From Sphingobacteriales bacterium (GTDB lineage Bacteria; Bacteroidota; Bacteroidia; Chitinophagales; JADIYW01): 64,000 nucleotides of DNA. Of this stretch, positions 16,911 through 25,917 are shown one piece after another (the stretch's first letter is position 1; each line of letters starts with the position of its first letter). Position numbers and translations under genes: made by a program. Below the pieces are notes generated by a model. That model had not been told where the DNA came from, did not search any database, and saw only the letters and a list, made by a program, of their open reading frames with translations. Where the stretch lies: NCBI GenBank assembly GCA_016699615.1, contig CP064984.1, positions 2,204,001 through 2,268,000 of the forward strand, written 5' to 3'.

Positions 16911-17740
16911 TATAGTATTCTAGTTTTGATGGTGTTGTTTACTTTTTTCAAATCTTCCATCATTTCCATATCTGCGTTCAAGTCTACATCTAACACAACA
17001 TAACCAATTGTTTCGTTGGTTTTTAAATATTGCCCAAGAATATTTACATTATGTTTTGATAAGATTGAGTTGATATCTGATAAAACACCAGGCACATTTT
17101 TATGAAAATGCAATACTCTACGTGTATTGTTTTGTGGTGCCAAACTAAGTTCTGGTACAGTTTTAGAACCTAAAGTAGAACCATTATCTAAATAAGAAGT
17201 AAGTTTAGCACCAACTTCTATGCCTATATTTTCTTGTGCTTCTTGAGTGGAGCCACCAACATGTGGTGTTAATATCACATTATTTAAACCTACCAACGGT
17301 GATTCAAATCCAATTCCATTTTCTTTTGGCTCTGTTGGAAAAACATCTACTGCAGCGCCACCTACTTTTCCACTTTTTATAGCTTCGCTTAGTGCTTCGA
17401 TATCGACCACAGTTCCTCTTGCTAAATTTTGGAAAATAACACCATCTTTCATTTGCTCAAAAGCTGCTTTGCCAATCATGTTTTTAGTTTGTGGCGTAGC
17501 TGGAACATGTAAAGAAATAATATCAGCTTTTGCATATAATTCTTCTAAACTTTCTACTGCGTGTGCGTTTCCTAATGGTAATTTTGGATCTACATCATAA
17601 TAGATTACACGCAATCCCATACTTTCGCCCATTACAGAAACTTGCGAACCAATATGACCATACCCAATAATTCCTATCGTTTTTCCACGCAATTCGTAGC
17701 TTGCTTTTGCTGTTTTTTGCCAATTGCCTTCGTGCATCAA
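16907..17740 (-). CDS. serA: D-3-phosphoglycerate dehydrogenase, C-terminal part (frameshifted serA)
   Basis: 277-residue open frame holding most of the NAD-binding domain (GKTIGIIGYGHIGSQ), the catalytic region with NLARGTVVD and TPHVGGST, and the C-terminal ACT domain (RRVLHFHKNVPGVLS). The ATG at 17740 is not a natural start: it is mid-protein, in the MHEGNW segment that normally follows LRRIPEK. The open frame extends upstream into the last codons of the preceding piece, so the two pieces are one gene with a one-base deletion at 17746-17750. See the companion entry. Confidence 0.9.
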   Translation of the reverse strand: MMHEGNWQKTAKASYELRGKTIGIIGYGHIGSQVSVMGESMGLRVIYYDVDPKLPLGNAHAVESLEELYAKADIISLHVPATPQTKNMIGKAAFEQMKDGVIFQNLARGTVVDIEALSEAIKSGKVGGAAVDVFPTEPKENGIGFESPLVGLNNVILTPHVGGSTQEAQENIGIEVGAKLTSYLDNGSTLGSKTVPELSLAPQNNTRRVLHFHKNVPGVLSDINSILSKHNVNILGQYLKTNETIGYVVLDVDLNADMEMMEDLKKVNNTIKTRILY

Positions 17741-18138
17741 TTTTGTTTTTCTGGAATGCGACGCAACAACATAATTGAATTGGCAATAATAAGTTCTGCA
17801 ACAGAACGTGTATTTGAATATGGTGAGTTGAAAACAGGAATACCTAATTCAGTAGCTTTTTGCAAATCTACTTGATTGGTGCCAATGCAAAAACAACCAA
17901 TAGTATGTAGTTTTTTTGCCTTTTCTAAAACAGCAGCAGTAATATTAGTTTTTGAACGAATACCAATGATATGATAATTTTCTATACAATTGATTAGCTC
18001 TTCTTCATTCATTGCACCTTTGTGGTAATCAATATTGGTATAGCCTTTTTTATTAAATTCATTAATTGCAGATTGATGCAATCCTTCTAAAAGTAAAATC
18101 TTAATTTTTTCCTTAGGAAATGAAATTTCTTTTGCCAT
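17737..18138 (-). CDS. serA: D-3-phosphoglycerate dehydrogenase, N-terminal part (frameshifted serA)
   Basis: 133 residues covering the first substrate-binding domain (KIKILLLEGLH, IGIRSKTNIT, IGCFCIGTNQVD) up to LLRRIPEK, then a frame exit. The reverse strand reads GAA AAA CAA where GAA AAA ACA is needed: five A where six are expected (17746-17750). With one base restored, 16907-18138 encodes 410 residues, the length of E. coli SerA. The enzyme makes 3-phosphohydroxypyruvate, first step of serine synthesis. Homopolymer error or real decay cannot be distinguished here. Confidence 0.9.
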   Translation of the reverse strand: MAKEISFPKEKIKILLLEGLHQSAINEFNKKGYTNIDYHKGAMNEEELINCIENYHIIGIRSKTNITAAVLEKAKKLHTIGCFCIGTNQVDLQKATELGIPVFNSPYSNTRSVAELIIANSIMLLRRIPEKQN

Positions 18139-18252
18139 GTTAATTTTTAAATGTCTCTAAAAATAATCAATTCTCTTATAATCAATATTTAAAACAAAAA
18201 TTATATTGTTAATTTAAGATTGAGATAATAATGAAAAATATGCTACTTGCCA

Positions 18253-20277
18253 TTACCTATTAATGATAAAAGAATTTTTATAGATGGCATCATCAGTTTC
18301 TAGTGTTAGAATATAAGTTCCATTGTTCCAATTGCTTGTTTCTATTAATGATTCTTTTAAATATGGTATGCCTATTTTTTGTTGATAGACTTCTTGCCCA
18401 AATGAATTATATATTCTTACAACACTATTGTCATTTATTTGACTTGGAAGTTGTGTTTTAACATAGGCATTTGCTGGATTTGGATACACCAAGATATCTT
18501 TTGATGATTTTTTATTATTTGCAATAGCTGTTGTTGTTTCAGTTGGTCCAGAAAAAATATCACCATTCCATGCGTACTCAAGTGTTTTGCCATCAATTAT
18601 TATTTTAGAAAAATATACCCATTGTAAAGTTGGCAAATTAAAATACCATTTTTCTTCATAATGAGATTGATTGATTATTTGTTCAAAATTCTCAAAACTA
18701 CCATAAGTACCCTGGTTGCCTACAATATATATCCATGTTTGTCCATCTATATTGTCGCATGCTTTTACACCATTTATTTCATTTACACAATGTCTGCGTA
18801 CAGCAACATAGCCATCATCTTCTCTGCCCAAAATCCAGTTCCCAGATTCTTTTACTTCATCAAAAGTATCATCTTTCCAATATAAAGAAACATATAGCTT
18901 TTCGCCTTCGTAGCCAAATAAACTTAAGCCTTTTTCTGGTCTATACATGACTAATGCAATATTGTCCTTTTGTTTTGCGTATGGCAAATGTGTGTTTGCA
19001 TGAATGCTAGGTCTATCATTCCAAACACTTGTTGGTCTACCAGATAATGTAAACACTGCTGATGTGCTAGCATTTGCAACAATAGAAAATTGTTGATATC
19101 CATTTTTACCTTTCCAAAAATCTTGTATAGATGATAAAGTAACTGTATTGTTTTTGTAGACTGCAATTGTTGGATTGTAGTTGCCAGAGCTTTTTGAAAT
19201 TACACTACCAATTTCTGCAATTGCAGGTGCAAGTGCTACAGGAATACCTGAGAAAGCTTTAAAATCATCAAATTCATGATGATTCCACAAATTCAAATCT
19301 TTGAGTAAAGTTGCAGTTTGTTTGGCGACTAATGGATCAAAATAAGCACCAGAACTCCATTGGAAAATAGTTTTATCTCTAGGATTTATATCTTTATTAA
19401 TAATATTTATACCATCTGATAAAGTATGTCCTAGTGTGAAAATTTTATTTTCAATAGGTTTCCATGCATTTAATGCAACATCTAAGTTTATTGAAGATGT
19501 AGACAAAAACGCACCAGCATGTGATGCATTGCTTGGTAATTCTCCTAAGCCAGAAATAAGATAAATTAGATTATTATGATTTTGTCCATATGCTGAAGTG
19601 TATTTGTCTGGATAATTTCTTCCTGCAATAGGAAAGTATGTGCCTTTGCTATTTGTTAGTAATAGAATATCAGAAAGTAATTTATTTGCAGCAATTGTAG
19701 CCATATTTTTTATCTCTATATTCTCTGAAAAATCAGCAAGATTTAGCAAGCCTGATAAACAATATGGAAGATACACAGAAGAAAAATACTCATAGAAACC
19801 ATAGTTTATTTTTAGATTCAAATAATGTTTTATTCTGTAAATTAAATTTGAGTCTACTTGCTTGTCATATTTTTCATGTAATAGCAAATCTGATGACATC
19901 CACATTATCATATGATTTTCAGACCAATATTCTCTATTGTCTTCATTTTTTTCTAGCCAAAATGGTATTGGTTCTAATGTTTTTAAAATAATAGAATCAT
20001 ATTCACCATTTGTTAGAAATAATATTCTAATCAGCTTTACAATATCAAAGTCTGCTGTACTTTTACTAGATATATTATCAAGAATTTCTTGAAGAATATC
20101 AGTTTGTACTGGAATGTCTTTATATGCTTGAATAATTATTGCATTGCTATTGATATTATTCAACGCAGTATTATTGTATTGTATTCTTCTTTGTTCAAAA
20201 CTTTGATTTTGAGCAGATGCAACATTAAATCCAAAGAAAATAAAAATAAGAATACCAATTTTTATACAGTTAACCAT
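18253..20277 (-). CDS. secreted polysaccharide-lyase-like protein with T9SS sorting domain
   Basis: 674 residues. Signal peptide 1-22 (ending ASAQ). Residues about 30-340 look like a helical toroid with REYWSENHMIMW, and about 365-590 like a beta-sandwich with GREDDGYVAVRRHC and a Trp-rich segment; this two-part layout recalls heparinase/chondroitinase-type lyases, but I cannot assign a family or substrate. The last 80 residues, with VYPNPAN, IYNSFGQEVYQQ and NGTYILTLET, are a typical type-A T9SS C-terminal sorting domain, so the protein is exported across the outer membrane. Next to aroA but 60 nt away; likely independent. Confidence 0.75.
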   Translation of the reverse strand: MVNCIKIGILIFIFFGFNVASAQNQSFEQRRIQYNNTALNNINSNAIIIQAYKDIPVQTDILQEILDNISSKSTADFDIVKLIRILFLTNGEYDSIILKTLEPIPFWLEKNEDNREYWSENHMIMWMSSDLLLHEKYDKQVDSNLIYRIKHYLNLKINYGFYEYFSSVYLPYCLSGLLNLADFSENIEIKNMATIAANKLLSDILLLTNSKGTYFPIAGRNYPDKYTSAYGQNHNNLIYLISGLGELPSNASHAGAFLSTSSINLDVALNAWKPIENKIFTLGHTLSDGINIINKDINPRDKTIFQWSSGAYFDPLVAKQTATLLKDLNLWNHHEFDDFKAFSGIPVALAPAIAEIGSVISKSSGNYNPTIAVYKNNTVTLSSIQDFWKGKNGYQQFSIVANASTSAVFTLSGRPTSVWNDRPSIHANTHLPYAKQKDNIALVMYRPEKGLSLFGYEGEKLYVSLYWKDDTFDEVKESGNWILGREDDGYVAVRRHCVNEINGVKACDNIDGQTWIYIVGNQGTYGSFENFEQIINQSHYEEKWYFNLPTLQWVYFSKIIIDGKTLEYAWNGDIFSGPTETTTAIANNKKSSKDILVYPNPANAYVKTQLPSQINDNSVVRIYNSFGQEVYQQKIGIPYLKESLIETSNWNNGTYILTLETDDAIYKNSFIINR

Positions 20278-20339
20278 AGGTAATGTATTAATTTATAATA
20301 GATTACAAGATAATATTTTTTAACTTACCTAGCCACATA

Positions 20340-21587
20340 CTATATATTAATTATTTTGAATCCGAGTTTTTCAAGGTCATTCCAAAAGTTTGGATATGAT
20401 TTGCTTACCACATTTCGCTCTTCAATTTTTATCTGATTTGTAACAATTGATAATGGTGCAAAAGACATTGCCATTCTGTGGTCTTCATATGTTTTTATAT
20501 CATAATCATTGTACACTTGTGGCATGCAATTCTGCAATTCCCATGTATTAGAATCTATTTCTTCTAAATTAGACAATCCTAAGTTGAATAATTCGTTGTC
20601 TAATGCTTGTATTCTGTCTGTTTCTTTAATTCTTAAAGTTTGCAAACCATGAAATGTTGCATCAACACATAAGCCAGCACAAAAGCTAACAACAGTTTGT
20701 GCTAAATCTGGACATCGCAAAAAATCATACTTGTAATATTCATTCTTTGGTGTTGCAGTTTTTTGTAATCGTACAGCATTATCTGCAAATGTAGATTGGA
20801 TTCCAAAATCGTTTGCAATTTTTGCTATTACAGCATCACCTTGAATTTGTTGTGCTGTAAGTCCATGCAAAGTGATGTCTGCATCTTCTGCTAAAATAGC
20901 AATGCTATAAAAATATGATGCTGCACTCCAATCACTTTCAACGAAAAAATCTTTAGGAACATAATTTCCATGTTCTACTTTTATATATTTTTGTTCAATA
21001 GAAAAATCTGTTTTAATACCAAAGTATTCCATCATCTTCAAAGTCATTTCTATGTATGGAATGGATACAATAGTGCCTTTTAATTGAATTTCTAAACCTT
21101 GTTCAAGTGTTGGTGCTATTAATAATAATGCAGTGATGTATTGGCTACTAATATCTGCTGGTAATGTAATTTTGCCGCCACGTAGTTTCTTTCCTTTTAT
21201 TTTTAATGGTGGATAGTCTTTGTTTTTTTCATAAGAAATATCAGCACCTAATTGTTGCAATGCATCTACTAAAACTTTTATTGGTCTTTGTTGCATACGC
21301 TCAGAGCCAGTTAATATTGCTTCTCTACCATCTTGTATTGCTAAAAATGCAGTTAAAAAACGGAAGGTTGTGCCACCAGCACCAGCATCTAAAATACTAT
21401 CATTGCTTTTTAATATATTTTGTAAAAATACAGTATCATCAGCGTTAGATAAATTTGAAAAATTGATATTGCCACAAATTGCATTTATAATCAACAATCT
21501 ATTTGAAATACTTTTAGAACCATTTAGAGTAATTTCTCCTTGTATTTTTTTAGTACTTGGTTTTTGTATTGTTATTGTGTCCGTCAT
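20340..21587 (-). CDS. aroA: 3-phosphoshikimate 1-carboxyvinyltransferase (EPSP synthase)
   Basis: 415 residues, near normal length. Motifs: LNGSKSISNRLLIINAI (PEP/phosphate site, near 21-37), GAGGTTFRFLTAF (near 68-80), and IKETDRIQALDNEL near the C-terminus. It joins shikimate-3-phosphate and PEP, the step after shikimate kinase (7355-7864). It is the 3' gene of a minus-strand run gltX, unknown, glnS, aroA with gaps of 9-43 nt, so it probably shares their promoter at 25519-25526. Confidence 0.95.
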   Translation of the reverse strand: MTDTITIQKPSTKKIQGEITLNGSKSISNRLLIINAICGNINFSNLSNADDTVFLQNILKSNDSILDAGAGGTTFRFLTAFLAIQDGREAILTGSERMQQRPIKVLVDALQQLGADISYEKNKDYPPLKIKGKKLRGGKITLPADISSQYITALLLIAPTLEQGLEIQLKGTIVSIPYIEMTLKMMEYFGIKTDFSIEQKYIKVEHGNYVPKDFFVESDWSAASYFYSIAILAEDADITLHGLTAQQIQGDAVIAKIANDFGIQSTFADNAVRLQKTATPKNEYYKYDFLRCPDLAQTVVSFCAGLCVDATFHGLQTLRIKETDRIQALDNELFNLGLSNLEEIDSNTWELQNCMPQVYNDYDIKTYEDHRMAMSFAPLSIVTNQIKIEERNVVSKSYPNFWNDLEKLGFKIINI

Positions 21588-21630
21588 TGCTATTGTGTAA
21601 ATCTATTTTTATTTGCGTCTAGTAGAAAAA

Positions 21631-23271
21631 TTATTTCCAACTATCTTTTAATCCAACTGTTTTATTAAATATAATATTTTTATCAGAACTAGTTTTGTCT
21701 AAATAAAAATAGCCTTTTCTTAAAAATTGAAAATGGTGTTGTAATGTTGCATCTGCGATTGCTGGCTCTGCTAATGCATTTGTTATTGTCTTTAAGCTAT
21801 TTTCATTGATATAGTTCTTAAAGTCACCTTCTTCAGCATCTGGGCTTTCTACTTTGAATAATCTATCATACTCATTAATTGTAACAGGCAATGCTGCTGT
21901 TGCACTTACCCAATGTAGTGTGCCTTGTGGTTTTATTCCAGATGTATCTTGTCCACTTTTGCTATTTGGCAAATATGTACAATGTATTTGAGTAATATTT
22001 CCATGTTCGTCTTTATCAACGTTAGTACACAATACAATAAACGCACCTTTTAGTCTTACATGTTGCCCAATTGCCATTCTAAAGAATTTTTTAGGTGGAT
22101 TTTCCATAAAATCTTCCTTTTCTATAAAAAGCTCTTTTGTGAATAATAAATTTCTTGAGCCACCATTTTCATCTTCAGGATTGTTTTCAATACTTACTTC
22201 TATAGCTTCATCCAAATTATCAATAATTACTTTGATTGGATCAAAAACAACCATTCTTCGCAATGCTATTCTGTTCAATTCCTCTCTTGTACAAAATTCT
22301 AAAAGCGAAATATCATTTACTTTGTCTCTTTTGGCAATGCCAGCTCTGTTCACAAATTCTCTAATAGCATTTGCAGTAATGCCTCTTCTTCTCATTCCAG
22401 AAATTGTAGGCATACGTGGATCATCCCAATCTGTAACTATTTTTTCTGCAACTAATTGTTTTATTTTTAGCTTACTCATTACAGTATAATTTACATTCAA
22501 TCTTGCAAATTCGTATTGTTTTGATGGAAAAATATTTAATTTTTGAATTAGCCAATCATACAAATCTCTATGAGGTACAAACTCTAATGTACATATTGAG
22601 TGTGTAATTTTTTCAATAGAATCAGATTGTCCGTGGGCAAAATCATACATGGGATAAATACACCATTTATCGCCAGTTCTGTGGTGATGTGCAAACTTTA
22701 TTCTATATAATAATGGATCTCTTAAAAGCATATTTGGAGAAGCCATGTTAATTTTTGCACGTAATGTTTTTTCACCTTCTTTAAATTCTCCAGCACGCAT
22801 TCGTTCAAATAAATTCAAGTTTTCTTCTGCACTTCTGTTTCTAAATGGTGAGTTTTGCCCAGCTTCTGTTAGGCTTCCTTTTTGTTGTGCAATTTCCTCA
22901 GCACTTAAATCACAAACATAAGCATCACCTTGTTGTATTAATTGAATGGCATATTGGTATAATTGTTCAAAATAGTCTGATGCATAAAAAATATTCTTCC
23001 ATTTAAAACCCAACCAAGCTACATCTTCTTGTATACTTTCTACGTATTCTGTATCTTCTGTTTCAGGATTTGTGTCATCAAACCTTAGGTTGGTATTGCC
23101 ACCAAATTTTTCAGCAACACCAAAATTTAAGCATATAGATGCCGCATGACCTAAGTGTAAATAGCCATTTGGTTCTGGTGGGAAACGTGTTAGTATAGAA
23201 TTGTATTTTCCAGCTTCTAAGTCTTTCTCTATGATTTCTTCTATGAAATTATTTGATTTATTTACATCCAT
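21631..23271 (-). CDS. glnS: glutamine--tRNA ligase
   Basis: 546 residues, normal for GlnRS. The HIGH-type motif is RFPPEPNGYLHLGHA near residue 30-44, and the KMSKS-type loop is TVMSKLKIKQLV near 265 (the usual VLSKRK form is slightly altered). The C-terminal two-barrel anticodon-binding region follows. It charges tRNA-Gln directly, so glutaminylation does not need the amidotransferase route. Lies 21 nt downstream of an unknown secreted protein gene in the gltX-aroA run. Confidence 0.95.
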   Translation of the reverse strand: MDVNKSNNFIEEIIEKDLEAGKYNSILTRFPPEPNGYLHLGHAASICLNFGVAEKFGGNTNLRFDDTNPETEDTEYVESIQEDVAWLGFKWKNIFYASDYFEQLYQYAIQLIQQGDAYVCDLSAEEIAQQKGSLTEAGQNSPFRNRSAEENLNLFERMRAGEFKEGEKTLRAKINMASPNMLLRDPLLYRIKFAHHHRTGDKWCIYPMYDFAHGQSDSIEKITHSICTLEFVPHRDLYDWLIQKLNIFPSKQYEFARLNVNYTVMSKLKIKQLVAEKIVTDWDDPRMPTISGMRRRGITANAIREFVNRAGIAKRDKVNDISLLEFCTREELNRIALRRMVVFDPIKVIIDNLDEAIEVSIENNPEDENGGSRNLLFTKELFIEKEDFMENPPKKFFRMAIGQHVRLKGAFIVLCTNVDKDEHGNITQIHCTYLPNSKSGQDTSGIKPQGTLHWVSATAALPVTINEYDRLFKVESPDAEEGDFKNYINENSLKTITNALAEPAIADATLQHHFQFLRKGYFYLDKTSSDKNIIFNKTVGLKDSWK

Positions 23272-23292
23272 TTTTTTTGATATTGTTTTCTA

Positions 23293-23991
23293 TTAAAGAA
23301 ATGTTGTTCCTTTTATTACCTGATTAAGTTGTATGTAATTTTCTATGTTAAAAATTTGCAAATTATAACTATTATCTAAATTTTGTAAGAATTTGTCAAC
23401 TTTCATCGGATTATTTCTATTTAAAAATAAAGAAGTTTTAACTTTAGATTTATAATTTAAGTTTAGTGTGTGGCTTATATGTGCTTTTAATACAAACCTA
23501 TTTTTATTAAAAACAAAAAGATAAGAAGGATAAAAAAAGATATTATTATCTTTTGAAGGTGAATAATAATATTTTGCTTCTATTAATAACATTCCCTCAT
23601 AGAATTTAATATCTTCTTTTCTAAAAGGATCTAATATAAGATTAGTATCATCTGCTACAGGAATTATATTCTTATTTATATCAGATAGTATAAATAAATT
23701 TGATTTCTTATCTTTAATTAAGATTAATAAATATCTGAAATTCAGATTGAATGTATCATCTTTTGATTCAATATTTTTTTTAATTCGAATATTGGTATTT
23801 GCAGTATCCTGAATAACTAATGCACAATCCAATAGTGAGTCTTCATTAAAATCGTGTACTACTTTGCTATAAATACACCAACCTTCAGGGACAAATTCAT
23901 TAATTGTTAGTCCATTTTTTTTTATTTCTACTTCTGCAAATATTTGTAAGTTTAGAATATTAAATATGATTATACAAAAATACTTCTTCAT
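23293..23991 (-). CDS. secreted protein of unknown function with FG-GAP-like start
   Basis: 232 residues. Signal peptide about 1-19. The segment VHDFNEDSLLDCALVIQD (near 46-63) resembles the calcium-loop D-x-N-x-D-x-x-x-D of FG-GAP/VCBS-like secreted proteins, preceded by EGWCIYS; several Bacteroidota exported proteins carry such a single motif. The rest is beta-rich and Asn/Lys-rich. It sits between gltX and glnS in the same direction with gaps of 9 and 21 nt, so it is co-transcribed with the synthetases without an obvious link. Confidence 0.7.
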   Translation of the reverse strand: MKKYFCIIIFNILNLQIFAEVEIKKNGLTINEFVPEGWCIYSKVVHDFNEDSLLDCALVIQDTANTNIRIKKNIESKDDTFNLNFRYLLILIKDKKSNLFILSDINKNIIPVADDTNLILDPFRKEDIKFYEGMLLIEAKYYYSPSKDNNIFFYPSYLFVFNKNRFVLKAHISHTLNLNYKSKVKTSLFLNRNNPMKVDKFLQNLDNSYNLQIFNIENYIQLNQVIKGTTFL

Positions 23992-24000
23992 TTATATATA

Positions 24001-25491
24001 TTATAATTGATAATAACAAATTTTAATTCGATTCAATGATTCTGTTTTGCCGAGCAATTGTATTAAATTTGGAATGGCTGGACCAGAAAGTTCGCCAACT
24101 ATACTAATTCTCAAAAATTTCATAAAGTCACCCATTTTTAATTGATGTTCTGTTACAAATTGTCTTAAGCTTAATTCAATTATCTCTATGTTATTGTAAT
24201 CAATTGTATCAAAATAATTAACTAGGTCAGTTATATTTAGTGTGTCTTTTATTCCTTTAATTTTTGATAATTGCTCGTTGTTATATTCTTGTGGTTGTTG
24301 GAAAAAATAGTTGAATTGGTCAATATCTTGAATAAAAACTAATCTATCTTTAATTAGTGCAACAACTTTTATGAGATAATCTTTGTCAATATCTAAATTA
24401 TTTTCTTGAAGATAAAGAGCTGCTATTGCTTCATTAGATTTTTGTTTAATATGTTCTGAGTTAAACCATTTTGCTTTCTCATAATCAAACTTTGCGCCTG
24501 CTTTGTGTAGTTTTTCAATATTAAAAAGTTCTATTAATTCATCAATATTGAAAATTTCTTGTTCTGTACCTGGATTCCAACCTAACATAGCTAAGAAGTT
24601 TGCAAATGCTTCAGGCAAAAATCCACGTTCTTTAAATCCTTCACTTTTTTCATTCGTTTCGGGATTTGTCCAATTTAATGGAAACACAGGAAATCCTAAT
24701 CTATCTCCATCTCTTTTTGATAATTTTCCGTTGCCATCTGGTTTTAGAATTAATGGTAAGTGCGCAAATTGTGGCATAGTATCTTGCCAATCAAAAAACT
24801 GATACAATAACACATGTATCGGCGTAGATGGCAACCATTCTTCACCACGAATCACATGTGTAATTTCCATTAAATGGTCATCTACCACATTTGCCAAATG
24901 ATAGGTAGGCATTCCATCGCTTTTAAACATTACTTTATCATCTATCTGAGAAGTGTTAAAACTCACAAATCCACGTACAATATCTTTAAAACTTACTTCT
25001 TCTTCTTGTGGTACTTTAATTCTAATAACATAAGGTGTGTTGCTATCTAATAATCTTTGTACGTCATTATTACTTAATGATAAACTATTATTTAGCAGCA
25101 TTCTGTTAGATGCATTGTATGCAAAATTTGGGTTTTCTTTTCTAAGCGCCTCTAATTCTTCTGCTGTATCAAAAGCATAATAAGCATTGCCACTATCTAT
25201 AAGTTGTTGTGCATATTGTTTGTAAATGTGTTTTCGTTCACTTTGTTTGTATGGTCCAAAGTTGCCACCTTCTTTAATTCCTTCATTAATTGAAATACCA
25301 CACCATGCTAAGCTGTTCATAATATATTCTTCTGCACCTGCTACAAATCTATTTTGATCTGTATCTTCAATTCTTAGTATAAAAGTACCATTGTGCTTTT
25401 TGGCAAACAGATAATTATACAATGCAGTACGAACACCACCTAAATGTAAAGGTCCAGTTGGACTTGGAGCAAAACGAACTCTAACAGACAT
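24001..25491 (-). CDS. gltX: glutamate--tRNA ligase
   Basis: 496 residues. N-terminal RFAPSPTGPLHLGGVRTALY carries the HIGH-type motif; GKLSKRDGD near 255-263 is the KMSKS loop. The C-terminal part is the helical anticodon-binding domain. First gene of the minus-strand run to aroA; a -7 box lies 27 nt upstream of the ATG at 25491. Catalyses glutamyl-tRNA formation. Confidence 0.96.
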   Translation of the reverse strand: MSVRVRFAPSPTGPLHLGGVRTALYNYLFAKKHNGTFILRIEDTDQNRFVAGAEEYIMNSLAWCGISINEGIKEGGNFGPYKQSERKHIYKQYAQQLIDSGNAYYAFDTAEELEALRKENPNFAYNASNRMLLNNSLSLSNNDVQRLLDSNTPYVIRIKVPQEEEVSFKDIVRGFVSFNTSQIDDKVMFKSDGMPTYHLANVVDDHLMEITHVIRGEEWLPSTPIHVLLYQFFDWQDTMPQFAHLPLILKPDGNGKLSKRDGDRLGFPVFPLNWTNPETNEKSEGFKERGFLPEAFANFLAMLGWNPGTEQEIFNIDELIELFNIEKLHKAGAKFDYEKAKWFNSEHIKQKSNEAIAALYLQENNLDIDKDYLIKVVALIKDRLVFIQDIDQFNYFFQQPQEYNNEQLSKIKGIKDTLNITDLVNYFDTIDYNNIEIIELSLRQFVTEHQLKMGDFMKFLRISIVGELSGPAIPNLIQLLGKTESLNRIKICYYQL

Positions 25492-25518
25492 ACCAATTTA
25501 TTAAGATTATGAATAGTA

Positions 25519-25526
25519 CAAAAATA
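25519..25526 (-). promoter_or_regulatory. -7 box of gltX
   Basis: The reverse strand reads TATTTTTG, an exact TAnnTTTG match, 27 nt before the gltX ATG. No clear -33 element. Confidence 0.5.
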
Positions 25527-25703
25527 ACATATTAACGCAGATATCTTCTTTTCTCTATTTTAATATTTGATGATTTTTTCTAAAAATTAATTGACTAATT
25601 TTATATATTAAATATTATTTTGTTTTTTTATAGGTAGTACACAAATAGTTCTTTGTTTTCTGATATCATAGCCAATTTGTTAAAAACAAAATAAAAATTA
25701 CCA

Positions 25704-25744
25704 AAATTATTCACATTAAAAACAAATTAAAGTGAATAATTTTT
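25704..25744. promoter_or_regulatory. 12-bp perfect inverted repeat upstream of nrdBA
   Basis: Arms AAAATTATTCAC and GTGAATAATTTT separated by 17 nt, in the gltX-nrdB divergent gap. Arm-to-arm centre spacing (about 29 bp) would fit a repressor bound on one DNA face or a leader hairpin. No gene ends here, so a simple terminator is unlikely unless it attenuates the nrdBA leader. Confidence 0.45.
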
Positions 25745-25859
25745 TTGTGTTTCTGTAACGTCCGTAATCATTTGAAAAACAGCATAATTAACAGCTAATC
25801 CCAACATATGTTGAAAAATCAAAATAGGAATAACAAAATGTAAGTCTTAGTTTTAAGTT

Positions 25860-25888
25860 GTAAAAAAGGTGTTTTTTTACTTTTTTTT
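25860..25888 (+). promoter_or_regulatory. AT-only hairpin with T tract in the nrdB leader
   Basis: GTAAAAAA and TTTTTTAC arms with a 5-nt spacer, followed by eight T. It is 29 nt before the nrdB start. Such a hairpin is weak; it may be chance in this AT-rich stretch. Confidence 0.25.
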
Positions 25889-25917
25889 CAATTATAGATA
25901 GTCAAAATCAACAAAAC

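Larger units (their letters stand above)
25492..25917. other. divergent regulatory region between gltX and nrdB
   Basis: 426 bp without a gene, very AT-rich. It contains the gltX -7 box (25519-25526, minus strand), a perfect 12-bp inverted repeat (25704-25744) and an AT-only hairpin next to a T tract (25860-25888) about 30 nt before nrdB. I see no clear NrdR box. Confidence 0.6.

Noticed and set aside
24503..24802. 99-codon plus-strand frame inside gltX, and similar antisense frames in parC, acs and atpD
   Set aside because: They lie wholly opposite strongly conserved genes and carry no start signals or domains; they are shadows of the real genes.
25492..25917. NrdR boxes upstream of nrdB
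   Set aside because: No pair of 16-bp boxes with the ACA-x-x-ATAT core at helical spacing is visible.
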